DNA of 13,466 nucleotides, from contig JAEMSB010000031.1 in NCBI GenBank assembly GCA_016463045.1, forward strand, positions 1 through 13,466, written 5' to 3'. The notes below the pieces were generated by a model. It had not been told where the DNA came from. It saw only the letters and a list, made by a program, of their open reading frames with translations, and did not search any database. The stretch is from Niveispirillum sp. (GTDB lineage Bacteria > Pseudomonadota > Alphaproteobacteria > Azospirillales > Azospirillaceae). This document shows, piece after piece, positions 7,018-13,466 of the stretch. Positions within the stretch are counted from its first letter, which is position 1; the number at the start of each line of letters is the position of its first letter. Position numbers and translations under genes: made by a program.

Positions 7018-7878
7018 TCAACGTGCCCATTTTTTGTCGAAGGCCCAGACATCCTCAAATCCGATCAGCGAACAGAATTCCTTGAAATTGAACAGCGGCA
7101 CGTCGGGCGACAGGCTGGTGCCCGTCTGCTTCAGGTTCAAGAGAGCCGACTCCATGGCCGCCGCCGCCGCCAGACTGGTCATGGCCGGAAAGATGGCCAT
7201 GGAGTAGCCCAAGCTTTCCAGGGTTTTGGCATCACGGATGGGGGTCAGGCCGCCATCGGCCATGTTGGCCATCATCGGCTTGTCCAGGGAGGAGGTGACG
7301 ATGCGGGCCTCTTCATCACTGGTCAGCGCTTCGGGGAACAGGATGTCGGCACCCGCTTCGGCATAGAGCTTCATCCGGTGCAGTACACCTTCCAGCCCCT
7401 CGCTCTGCCGCGCGTCGGTACGGGCGATGATCAGGAAATTCTCGTCCCGCCGCGCCTCGACCGCCACGCGGATCTTGTCAGCCATTTCTTCGGCCGGGAC
7501 GACGCGCTTGCCCGGCGTATGACCGCACTTCTTGGGGAATTCCTGATCTTCGATCTGGATGGCGGTGATACCGGCCTGTTCATAGGCCTGGACCGTATGA
7601 TGCACGTTCAGCAGCCCGCCGAAACCCGTATCGGCATCGGCCACCACGGCGGCGTTACAGGTGCGGACCAGGGTCGACATGCGATCCACCATCTGCGTCA
7701 CCGACGCGATGCCGGCATCGGGCAGGCCATAGGCCGACGCGACGGTCCAGTAACCGCTACCATAGACGATGTCGAAGCCGACCTTGTTGGCGACGACGGC
7801 GGCGATCATGTCCTGAATGCCGGGGGCGGTGATGAACTGCCGGGAAGCCAGCTTCTGGCGAAGGATGGGATTGGCCAT
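7018..7878 (-). CDS. Isocitrate lyase / PEP mutase superfamily C-C lyase (dimethylmalate or methylisocitrate lyase type)
   Basis: 286 residues from ATG at 7878. A longer frame to 7971 would overlap leuD by 65 bp and adds 31 unconserved residues, so it was not used. The TIM-barrel enzyme shows the Mg site DADTGFGG (81-88), the catalytic loop PKKCGHTPGKRVV (115-127) with nucleophile-region C118, and IARTDA (151-156). The size and KKCGH loop fit 2-methylisocitrate lyase, 2,3-dimethylmalate lyase, petal death protein or oxaloacetate hydrolase relatives rather than the longer true isocitrate lyases or Cys-less PEP mutases. They split a 2-hydroxy dicarboxylate into a 2-oxoacid (pyruvate or glyoxylate) and a carboxylate. 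The segment ANMADGG carries Asp where most relatives have Glu (NMVEGG). Last gene of the leuCD-like operon, 28 bases after leuD, suggesting it cleaves the LeuCD product. Confidence 0.87.
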   Translation of the reverse strand: MANPILRQKLASRQFITAPGIQDMIAAVVANKVGFDIVYGSGYWTVASAYGLPDAGIASVTQMVDRMSTLVRTCNAAVVADADTGFGGLLNVHHTVQAYEQAGITAIQIEDQEFPKKCGHTPGKRVVPAEEMADKIRVAVEARRDENFLIIARTDARQSEGLEGVLHRMKLYAEAGADILFPEALTSDEEARIVTSSLDKPMMANMADGGLTPIRDAKTLESLGYSMAIFPAMTSLAAAAAMESALLNLKQTGTSLSPDVPLFNFKEFCSLIGFEDVWAFDKKWAR

Positions 7879-7906
7879 GATGTTCTCTGTATGAAGATGG
7901 AAGTTA

Positions 7907-8515
7907 TCAGCGGGTAAGCCAGGGCAGGCGCGTCCGGCGATCCTGCTCGTACCGGTCGATGGTGCCGGCATAAAGGTTCAGGATGCCCATCACCTCGTCC
8001 CAGCCATTCAGCAGGGCATCGCGTTTGCCGTCATCAATGGCGATGGCAATGGTTGAACCATCAGGCCGGGTGATGGTTCGGGTATTCAGATCGACATGCA
8101 GGCTGGCCCCGGCATTTGCATCGGACAGCAGGGCGGCATGGTCCGCCTCCCCCACCGTCACCGGCAGCATGCCGTTGCGATAGCAATTGCCCCGGAAAAT
8201 CTCCCCGAAACTGGGCGCGATGATGCAGCGGATGCCCAGATCCAGGATGGCCCAAGGGGCCTGTTCGCGCGACGAGCCACAGCCGAAATTGGGGCCGGCG
8301 ACCAGGATGCCGGCATGACGCCAGGGATCGCGGTTGAGAACGAAATCTGTCACCTCCCCCCCCTGCCCGTCATATCGGCGGTCATGGAAGGCATAGAGGC
8401 CCAGCCCCTTCTTCTCCGTGATAGTCAGGAAGCGTGCGGGATAGATGATGTCCGTATCAATATCCGCTTCAATCAGCGGGGCGGCGATGGCGGTCAGGGT
8501 CGTGAAGGGCTGCAT
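7907..8515 (-). CDS. leuD: LeuD-like small subunit, 3-isopropylmalate dehydratase family
   Basis: 202 residues, normal for bacterial LeuD, the swivelling-domain subunit that pairs with LeuC. Conserved blocks: DIDTDIIYPARFL (18-30), NFGCGSSREQAPWAI (76-90; most LeuD have REH where this has REQ) and APSFGEIFRGNCYRNGMLPV (100-119). The loop around 32-47, which sets substrate choice in this family, reads ITEKKGLGLYAFHDRR rather than the common RTGFG version. The start is 3 bases past the leuC stop, with GGGGAGG inside the end of leuC, so the two subunits are probably translated together. In leucine synthesis the complex isomerises 2- to 3-isopropylmalate. Here, next to a lyase and with no leuB visible, a catabolic hydratase role on a substituted maleate is equally possible. 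Confidence 0.85.
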   Translation of the reverse strand: MQPFTTLTAIAAPLIEADIDTDIIYPARFLTITEKKGLGLYAFHDRRYDGQGGEVTDFVLNRDPWRHAGILVAGPNFGCGSSREQAPWAILDLGIRCIIAPSFGEIFRGNCYRNGMLPVTVGEADHAALLSDANAGASLHVDLNTRTITRPDGSTIAIAIDDGKRDALLNGWDEVMGILNLYAGTIDRYEQDRRTRLPWLTR

Positions 8516-8518
8516 GGA

Positions 8519-9928
8519 TCAAGCCTCCCCAAGATAGTCGCGCGGGTCGGCAATATGGCCGGCGATGGCGGACGCGGCGGCCATGGCCGGGCCCATCAGA
8601 TGGGTACGCGCCCCCTGGCCCTGCCGCCCTTCGAAATTGCGGTTCGACGTGCTGGCGCAGCGCGCACCGGGCGGCAGCCGGTCATCATTCATGGCGACGC
8701 AAAGCGAACAGCCCGGTTCGCGCCATTCAAAGCCGGCGGCCCGGAAAATGGCGTCCAGGCCCTCGGCTTCGGCCTGCTGCTTGACCGCCTGCGATCCCGG
8801 CACAACCAACGCCTGGACGCCATCGGCGATGCGGCGATCCTTCAGAACGCGGGCCGCGATGCGCAGATCCTCGATCCGGCCATTGGTGCAGGACCCGATG
8901 AAGACATGGCCGACGACAATATCGCGCACCGGCATACCCGCTGTCAGACCCATGTAGGACAGGGCCTTGGTCATCTTAGCCGCCGTCTCGGCGTCGCTGG
9001 CACCCGCCGGGTCGGGCACACGGCCCGTGATATCGGCCACCTGATCCGGGCTGGTGCCCCAGCTGACCTGCGGCACCAGCTTTGTGGCGTCGATATCGAT
9101 CTCCCGATCGAAGACCGCGCCTTCATCGCTGGGCAACGTCCGCCAATGGGCGACAGCCGCGTCCCAATCCGCCCCCTTCGGCGCCAGGGGCCGGTCCTTC
9201 AGCCAGGCGAAGGTGACCCCGTCCGGTGCCACCAGACCGGTGCGGGACCCTGCCTCGATGCTCATATTGCACAGGGTCATGCGCCCTTCCATGGTCAGGG
9301 CGCGGATGGCGGGACCGGCATATTCGATGGCGTGGCCGATGGCCCCATTGCTACCCAGCTTTCCCACCACCGCCAGGATAATATCCTTTGCCCCGACGCC
9401 GGGCGGCAGATCGCCATGGACATTGACGCGCAGTGTCCTGGCCTTGGTCAGGCGCAGAACCTGTGTGGCCAGGACGCTTTCGCATTCGCCCGACCCGATA
9501 CCGAAAGCCAGGGTGCCGAAAGCGCCATGCGTGGCCGTATGGCTGTCACCACAGACCAGCGTCAAACCCGGTAAGGTAAAGCCTTGTTCCGGCCCCGTAA
9601 CATGTACGATCCCCTGACGCGGATCGTCCAGGCCAATCATATCGATACCGTAATCATTGGCATTGCGGGCCAGCAGCTCCACCTGCGCGCGGGCCTGGGG
9701 ATCGGCGATGGGCCGGCCGCGGTGGAGGGTGGGGACGGAATGATCGGCCACGGCCAGGAAGGCGCCGGGATTACGGACCTTCAGCCCCTTCTCCCGCAGG
9801 CCGGCAAAGGCCTGCGGACTGCTGACCTCATGCAGCATGGCGCGGTCGATATAGAGAAGGCTGATCCCGCCTTCCTCTTCCGCGACCACATGGCTGTTCC
9901 ACAGCTTGTCATAAAGGGTAAACGGCAT
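8519..9928 (-). CDS. leuC: LeuC-like large subunit, 3-isopropylmalate dehydratase family
   Basis: 469 residues, aconitase superfamily. It carries the canonical LeuC start TLYDKLWNSHVV, the CGDSHTATHGAFG block (126-138), and the 4Fe-4S ligands C347 (GSCTNGR), C407 and C410 (EPGCSLC), followed by the substrate-binding STSNRNFEGRQG (427-438). All expected catalytic blocks are intact, so an active enzyme with a labile iron-sulphur cluster is expected. Weak GGGGAC site about 8 bases before the start. First gene of a three-gene minus operon leuC-leuD-lyase. The family reaction is reversible hydration/dehydration of a malate derivative; LeuCD enzymes are also known to hydrate citraconate and maleate. 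Either the organism's leucine-pathway enzyme or a catabolic paralogue. The context favours the paralogue, which only a genome-wide count of leuCD copies could settle. Confidence 0.88.
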   Translation of the reverse strand: MPFTLYDKLWNSHVVAEEEGGISLLYIDRAMLHEVSSPQAFAGLREKGLKVRNPGAFLAVADHSVPTLHRGRPIADPQARAQVELLARNANDYGIDMIGLDDPRQGIVHVTGPEQGFTLPGLTLVCGDSHTATHGAFGTLAFGIGSGECESVLATQVLRLTKARTLRVNVHGDLPPGVGAKDIILAVVGKLGSNGAIGHAIEYAGPAIRALTMEGRMTLCNMSIEAGSRTGLVAPDGVTFAWLKDRPLAPKGADWDAAVAHWRTLPSDEGAVFDREIDIDATKLVPQVSWGTSPDQVADITGRVPDPAGASDAETAAKMTKALSYMGLTAGMPVRDIVVGHVFIGSCTNGRIEDLRIAARVLKDRRIADGVQALVVPGSQAVKQQAEAEGLDAIFRAAGFEWREPGCSLCVAMNDDRLPPGARCASTSNRNFEGRQGQGARTHLMGPAMAAASAIAGHIADPRDYLGEA

Positions 9929-10106
9929 CGCCCGGTCCCCGGCCCCTGTTCCATATTCATGCGGAACACATCATGTCCCCGCCGGCCGCGCCAAGCCTGC
10001 ACGATGGTGTGACCGCCTTGCGGACATTCACGCGACCCGACCGCGCCCGCCCCCGGACTGCCAGATAGTCTGCGCCCCAGGATTGTCGAGGATTGAGGTT
10101 AGGGTC
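9929..10106. promoter_or_regulatory. Divergent promoter region with inverted repeat at 9947-9968
   Basis: 178 bp between the leuC-like gene (minus) and the FAD oxidase (plus), so it must drive both operons. It contains TGTTCC (9947-9952), ten bases, then GGAACA (9963-9968), a perfect 6-bp inverted repeat placed 19-40 bp upstream of leuC. The inner TTCCATATTC also occurs in the transporter upstream region at 1046-1055. This is a candidate operator for a shared regulator. No clear -35/-10 was identified. Confidence 0.45.
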
Positions 10107-11720
10107 ATGCCGGACAGTGCTTCTCACGGTGACAATATGGGCAACGGCTTGAAAGCCGCCCTGATTTCCATCACGGGTCCCGACGGTGTGACCGACGACG
10201 CGGCAACCCGCCGTCTGCACAGCGGCGATATCTGGTCGGAAAGTGCCGAGCCGGTCGCCCTGGTGGTGGCGCCTGACAATCTGGAGCAATTGTCCGCGAT
10301 CACGGCCCTGCTTCACCGGCATCAGGTGCCCCTGGCACCGCGCGGCGCGGGTATGAGCTATACCGGAGGCTACATTCCCACCGTGTCGGGCACCGTATCG
10401 CTGGACATGCGGCGGATGAACCGCGTCATCGATCTGCGCCCCGACGACATGGTGGTGACGGTTGAGGCCGGCTGCACCTGGATCGACCTGAACAAGGCGC
10501 TGGCCCCGCACGGGTTGCGCACACCGTTCTTCGGCCCCATGTCGGGCCTGCTCTCCACCATCGGCGGGGGCGTGTCACAGCAGAACGCCATGCTGGGCGC
10601 CGGCCATTACGGCACGACCAGCGAAAGCGTCGTGGCCCTGACCATGGTGCTGGCCGACGGGTCGATCCTGCGTACTGGCGCACGTGGGGAGGATGGCGAT
10701 ACCCCCTTCTACCGGCATTTCGGCCCCGACCTGACGGGCCTGTTCTGCGGTGATTGCGGTGCCTTCGGAACGAAGGCCCATATCACCCTGCGTCTGATCC
10801 AGGCCCCAAAATATGAGGATTACGCCAGCTTTGAATTCCCCACCGGCGGCGATCTGATGCGTGCCATGGCGGCCCTGGCGCGGGCCGGTGTCGCGGCAGA
10901 GATGTGCGCCTTCGACCCCGGCCTGACGCGGGTACGTATGCAGCGCGCGTCGATGACCAGCGACGTCAAGGCGCTGGGCGCCGTCGTCACACGTCAGAAG
11001 TCCTTGCTGCGCGGATTGTGGGAGGCGGTGCGGGTCGCCGGGGCCGGACGCAGTTTCGTCAGCGAGGACAGTTTTCCCCTGCATCTGAACGCTGAGGGGC
11101 GGTCGGCGGAGGGGGTGGCGCATGATATGGCCACGGCCCGGCGCATCGCGGCGGAACATCATGGCCGGGAGGTGGCGAATACTATCGCCAAGGTCATCCG
11201 CGCCATGCCCTTCCCCCCGCTGAACAGCGCGCTGGGGCCGGGGGGTGAGCGTTGGATCCCCATCCATGGTCAGATTTCCCTGTCCAAGGCACCCGAACTT
11301 TACGAGGCGGTGGAGCAGGTATTCGCCGGCATGGCCGACGATTTCGCCAAGCTTAATATCAAGACCGGATACCTGTTCACATCCCTGTCAACCAACGCCC
11401 TGATCGTAGAACCCGTGATCTACTGGCCGGAAAAGCGTCTGCCGGTGCATTACCAGGCGCTGGAACCCACGCATATGGCGCGCCTGCCCGAACATGCCGA
11501 CAATCCCGACGCCACAGCCGTGGTAACCGAAGCCCGCAAGCGCCTAATCGCCACCTTCCGGCGCTTTGGCTGCGGGCACCTGCAGGTGGGGCGCACCTAC
11601 CCCTACCGTGAAAGCCGGGACGCAGCCAGCCAGGCACTTCTGGATGCACTGAAAGATGCGGTGGACCCCGCCCGCCTGATGAACCCCGGCGTGCTGGGCT
11701 TTGCCAAGGGGCCAAAATGA
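10107..11720 (+). CDS. FAD-linked oxidase/dehydrogenase, GlcD / D-lactate dehydrogenase-like (VAO/PCMH fold)
   Basis: 537 residues from ATG at 10107, which has GAGGTTAGGG just upstream. A TTG at 10083 in frame would add 8 residues but lacks a good ribosome site. The N-terminal PCMH-type FAD domain shows the pyrophosphate loop PRGAGMSYTGG (78-88), VTVEAGCTW, STIGGGVSQQ and the CGAFGTKAHITLRL segment, followed by an FAD-oxidase C-terminal domain ending in the MNPGVLG motif. Relatives oxidise 2-hydroxyacids (glycolate, D-lactate, D-2-hydroxyglutarate) or, in the cresol/vanillyl alcohol branch, benzylic groups, passing electrons to quinone or cytochrome c. It overlaps the next gene by 4 bp (ATGA), so the two are translationally coupled. 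A 2-hydroxyacid intermediate from the leuCD-lyase operon is a plausible substrate; this is inferred from the shared promoter region. Confidence 0.85.
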   Translation: MPDSASHGDNMGNGLKAALISITGPDGVTDDAATRRLHSGDIWSESAEPVALVVAPDNLEQLSAITALLHRHQVPLAPRGAGMSYTGGYIPTVSGTVSLDMRRMNRVIDLRPDDMVVTVEAGCTWIDLNKALAPHGLRTPFFGPMSGLLSTIGGGVSQQNAMLGAGHYGTTSESVVALTMVLADGSILRTGARGEDGDTPFYRHFGPDLTGLFCGDCGAFGTKAHITLRLIQAPKYEDYASFEFPTGGDLMRAMAALARAGVAAEMCAFDPGLTRVRMQRASMTSDVKALGAVVTRQKSLLRGLWEAVRVAGAGRSFVSEDSFPLHLNAEGRSAEGVAHDMATARRIAAEHHGREVANTIAKVIRAMPFPPLNSALGPGGERWIPIHGQISLSKAPELYEAVEQVFAGMADDFAKLNIKTGYLFTSLSTNALIVEPVIYWPEKRLPVHYQALEPTHMARLPEHADNPDATAVVTEARKRLIATFRRFGCGHLQVGRTYPYRESRDAASQALLDALKDAVDPARLMNPGVLGFAKGPK

Positions 11721-12724
11721 GCCAGACCTACAAGGCCCTGCAACAGGTCCGCTTCGCACAGAGCTTCCGCGAGGCGGCGGACATCGTTGAGCAGCCGCTG
11801 CGCGATCCGGGTCCCGGTGAAATCCGGGTGCGCAACCATTGGTGCGGCGTCAATGGCATCTTCGATACGCAGATCGCGCGTAACGCCGTGGATTATATCC
11901 GCATCCCCATGCCCACCTGGACGGGGGTGGAAGCCATCGGCGTGGTAGAAGCGGTGGGCGAAGGGGTGACGGGCTTCAAGCCCGGTGACGCCGCCGCCAC
12001 CAATCGCTTCACGGGCGGCTACCGTCAGGCGAACATTGCGCCCGCGACGCAGTTCATCCCGACCCCCACTGCCCACCGCGACTATCTGGCGCTGGCCTCC
12101 ACCGGCGTGTCGGCGTTGCTGGCGCTGGAACATGTCGGCGGGCTGCGTGCGGGGGAGACGGTTGCCATTTCGGCGGCGGCGGGCGGTCTTGGCCATCTGC
12201 TGGTGCAACTGGCCAAGCTGGCCGGGGCGCGGGTGGTCGCCGTCTGTGGGGGTGAGCGGAAATCGGCCTTCGTCCGGTCCCTGGGCGCCGACCGGGTGAT
12301 TGACTACAAGCGGGAGGATGTGGCCAAGGTTCTGTCCACGGAGTTCCGGGATGCCCTGGATCTGGCCGTTGATACCGTCAGCGGCGCGATCTTCGATGCC
12401 TTTCTGGACAATGTCGCCCCGCTGGGGCGCGTTGTGGTGGCGGGTGCGGCCCAGGACCTGGACGGCAAGCCGGAAATCGTCACGGCACCGCGCGTCGGCA
12501 ACAAGCTCTACTACAAGGGCGCGTCGGTACGCGGCTTCATGAATGGCCGTTTGACCGACCTGTGGCCAGCAGCACGCGAAAGACTGTTCAGCCTGCACGC
12601 AGCGGGCAAAATCACCGTCACCTTCGATGACACGCCGTTCACAGGTCTGGCCCAGGTGCCGGACGCTGTGGAGCACCTGCTTTCCGGGCGGTCAATGGGC
12701 AAGGTCACCGTCGATCTGCGTTGA
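11717..12724 (+). CDS. MDR superfamily NADPH-dependent oxidoreductase, quinone reductase / enoyl reductase-like
   Basis: 335 residues, cytosolic. The N-terminal GroES-like domain runs from about 20 to 125 with HWCGVNGIFD (41-50) and GVEAIGVVEAVGEGVTGFKPGD (70-91). The Rossmann domain has AAAGGLGHLLVQLAK (153-167), the AAGGxG nucleotide loop of zinc-independent quinone oxidoreductases. The zinc ligands of alcohol dehydrogenases are absent. The pattern also resembles the prostaglandin reductase 3 / ZADH2 group that reduces alpha,beta-unsaturated carbonyls. A role in reducing an activated double bond of a pathway intermediate is plausible. AAGGGG precedes the start, inside the end of the FAD oxidase gene. 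The remaining two plus-strand genes follow closely. Confidence 0.88.
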   Translation: MSQTYKALQQVRFAQSFREAADIVEQPLRDPGPGEIRVRNHWCGVNGIFDTQIARNAVDYIRIPMPTWTGVEAIGVVEAVGEGVTGFKPGDAAATNRFTGGYRQANIAPATQFIPTPTAHRDYLALASTGVSALLALEHVGGLRAGETVAISAAAGGLGHLLVQLAKLAGARVVAVCGGERKSAFVRSLGADRVIDYKREDVAKVLSTEFRDALDLAVDTVSGAIFDAFLDNVAPLGRVVVAGAAQDLDGKPEIVTAPRVGNKLYYKGASVRGFMNGRLTDLWPAARERLFSLHAAGKITVTFDDTPFTGLAQVPDAVEHLLSGRSMGKVTVDLR

Positions 12725-12756
12725 TCCGACACTCACAAGCATAAGGATTTCTGGAT

Positions 12757-13272
12757 ATGAGCAATAATGTCGCCGAACTGCGCCGTGACATGCCTCTGCT
12801 GGCCCGCAACGAGGGCGTCTGGGAAGGCTGGTACCGCTATTACAGCGCGGAAACGGGCAAGCTTGTCGATGAACACCGCTCGCGCCTGATCTGCCGCCTG
12901 AAGGAAGATGGCGAGTTCCCGTACCACCAGACCAACCATTATTTCTGGGAAGATGGCCGCACCGACGTGCGCGACTTCCCCGCCTCTTATGCCGATGGCC
13001 GCATCTGGTGGGATAATGACCTGATCAAGGGTTGGGCCGCCGCCATGAAGCCGGACGATTTCAACCGCTCCACCTGCCTGCACTGGACCCGCAAGGGCGA
13101 TGATGACCTGTATCTCTATGAGATGATCCAGATTTCCGATTGCGGCAAGTTCCGGTCGCGCACCTGGCATTGGTACAAGGGCGGCAAGTGCTTCCAGCGG
13201 ACCCTGATCGACGAGGTGTTCGTCACCAGCGACTGGAAGAATTTCACCAACACCAGCGCGCCGAACACCTGA
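12757..13272 (+). CDS. Small lipocalin-like protein of unknown function (DUF3598-like)
   Basis: 171 residues, no signal peptide or membrane segment. Rich in Trp and Tyr spaced as in an antiparallel beta-barrel: NEGVWEGWYRYY (21-32), YHQTNHYFWEDGRTDV, RIWWDNDLIKGW, CLHWTRKGDDDLYLYEMIQ, RTWHWYKGGKCFQRTLIDE. The opening NxGxWxGxYxxY resembles the DUF3598 / calycin-like group; this is a pattern recalled by eye, not a profile match. AAGGA is 10 bases before the ATG. It lies 32 bases after the MDR gene and 11 bases before a flavoprotein gene, so it is almost certainly in their operon. It may bind or isomerise a small hydrophobic intermediate, as lipocalin and cyclase folds do, but no catalytic residues can be assigned. 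Confidence 0.7.
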   Translation: MSNNVAELRRDMPLLARNEGVWEGWYRYYSAETGKLVDEHRSRLICRLKEDGEFPYHQTNHYFWEDGRTDVRDFPASYADGRIWWDNDLIKGWAAAMKPDDFNRSTCLHWTRKGDDDLYLYEMIQISDCGKFRSRTWHWYKGGKCFQRTLIDEVFVTSDWKNFTNTSAPNT

Positions 13273-13283
13273 TCCGGACGGCC

Positions 13284-13466
13284 ATGCAGTTCGACTATTC
13301 CATACCGGTGATCGTCGCTGGCGGTGGGGCGGCAGGTGCCGTCGCCGCCCTTGCCGCCCGCGATGCCGGGGCGGATGTGCTGCTGATTGAGCAGGATGCA
13401 GTGCCGTTTGGCACGACCTCCATGTCCCAGGGTCTGCTCTGCGCCGCCGGTACGGCGGCGCAGAGG
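13284..13466 (+). CDS. FAD-binding dehydrogenase, fumarate reductase / ketosteroid dehydrogenase type, N-terminal fragment
   Basis: 61 codons from an ATG with GGACGG just upstream, running off the right edge. The protein opens with an FAD Rossmann motif VAGGGAAGAVAALAARDAG ending in LLIEQ (residues 11-37), then FGTTSMSQGLLCAAG, the TTxxSxG segment that contacts FAD in the succinate dehydrogenase / fumarate reductase / 3-ketosteroid-delta1-dehydrogenase / urocanate reductase family. Members add or remove hydrogen across a C-C bond next to a carbonyl. It sits 11 bases after the small lipocalin-like gene, so is the fourth gene of the plus operon. The catalytic domain lies outside the window, so the exact class cannot be given. 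Confidence 0.8.
   Translation, partial: MQFDYSIPVIVAGGGAAGAVAALAARDAGADVLLIEQDAVPFGTTSMSQGLLCAAGTAAQR

Noticed and set aside
7879..7971. N-terminal extension of the lyase to an upstream start at 7971
   Set aside because: The 31 added residues overlap leuD and lack conservation-like character; the ATG at 7878 begins at the usual family N-terminus.
8096..9574. 492-codon plus-strand open frame opposite leuD and leuC
   Set aside because: Antisense to canonical LeuC/LeuD sequence with intact FeS ligands; shadow frame composition.
10083..10106. TTG start for the FAD oxidase
   Set aside because: The ATG at 10107 has a better-placed ribosome site and the extra eight residues carry no domain signal.
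11603..12676. 357-codon minus-strand open frame opposite the MDR gene
   Set aside because: Overlaps a clear MDR reductase on the other strand and shows no protein-family features.

Overview
The window is GC-rich with strong third-position GC bias and Shine-Dalgarno starts. Gene style and protein content point to an alphaproteobacterium (Rhodospirillales or Sphingomonadales would fit). That placement is by eye only. There are no rRNA, tRNA, phage, transposase or CRISPR signals; everything readable looks like one catabolic gene neighbourhood.

Layout: (1) 1-990, minus: the N-terminal two thirds of an MFS transporter of the organophosphate antiporter type, cut by the window edge, with a TTCCA-repeat region and a terminator upstream. 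(2) 4507 down to 1169, minus: a four-gene operon of exported cytochrome c, FAD-dependent aromatic-type monooxygenase, a maleate isomerase / arylmalonate decarboxylase family protein lacking the family's cysteines, and a PuuE-like polysaccharide deacetylase family hydrolase, ending in a hairpin terminator. (3) 4508-4809: a 302-bp divergent region with a structured stretch and a terminator just ahead of the next gene. (4) 4810-6027, plus: an exported serine hydrolase of the beta-lactamase class C fold. (5) 6849 down to 6055, minus: an IclR/MhpR-like regulator. (6) 9928 down to 7018, minus: leuC-leuD-like isomerase subunits followed by an isocitrate lyase/PEP mutase superfamily lyase. (7) 10107 to the right edge, plus: GlcD-like FAD oxidase, zinc-less MDR reductase (4-bp overlap), a small lipocalin-like protein, and the start of a fumarate reductase / ketosteroid dehydrogenase type flavoprotein.

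Inferred joint role: oxidative breakdown of an unidentified organic acid or ring compound. A flavin monooxygenase acts on the ring. Family members that handle substituted maleates and C-N or C-C bonds process the product. An aconitase-family hydratase plus an ICL-family lyase can hydrate a substituted maleate to a substituted malate and split it into a 2-oxoacid and a carboxylic acid. FAD and NADPH redox enzymes adjust double bonds and hydroxyls, and the cytochrome c could take electrons from a flavoprotein dehydrogenase. An IclR regulator lies centrally and the transporter would bring in substrate. The enzyme classes resemble, without matching, parts of known aerobic and anaerobic nicotinate pathways and of hydroxyphenylpropionate-type pathways. 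The substrate cannot be named from the sequence.
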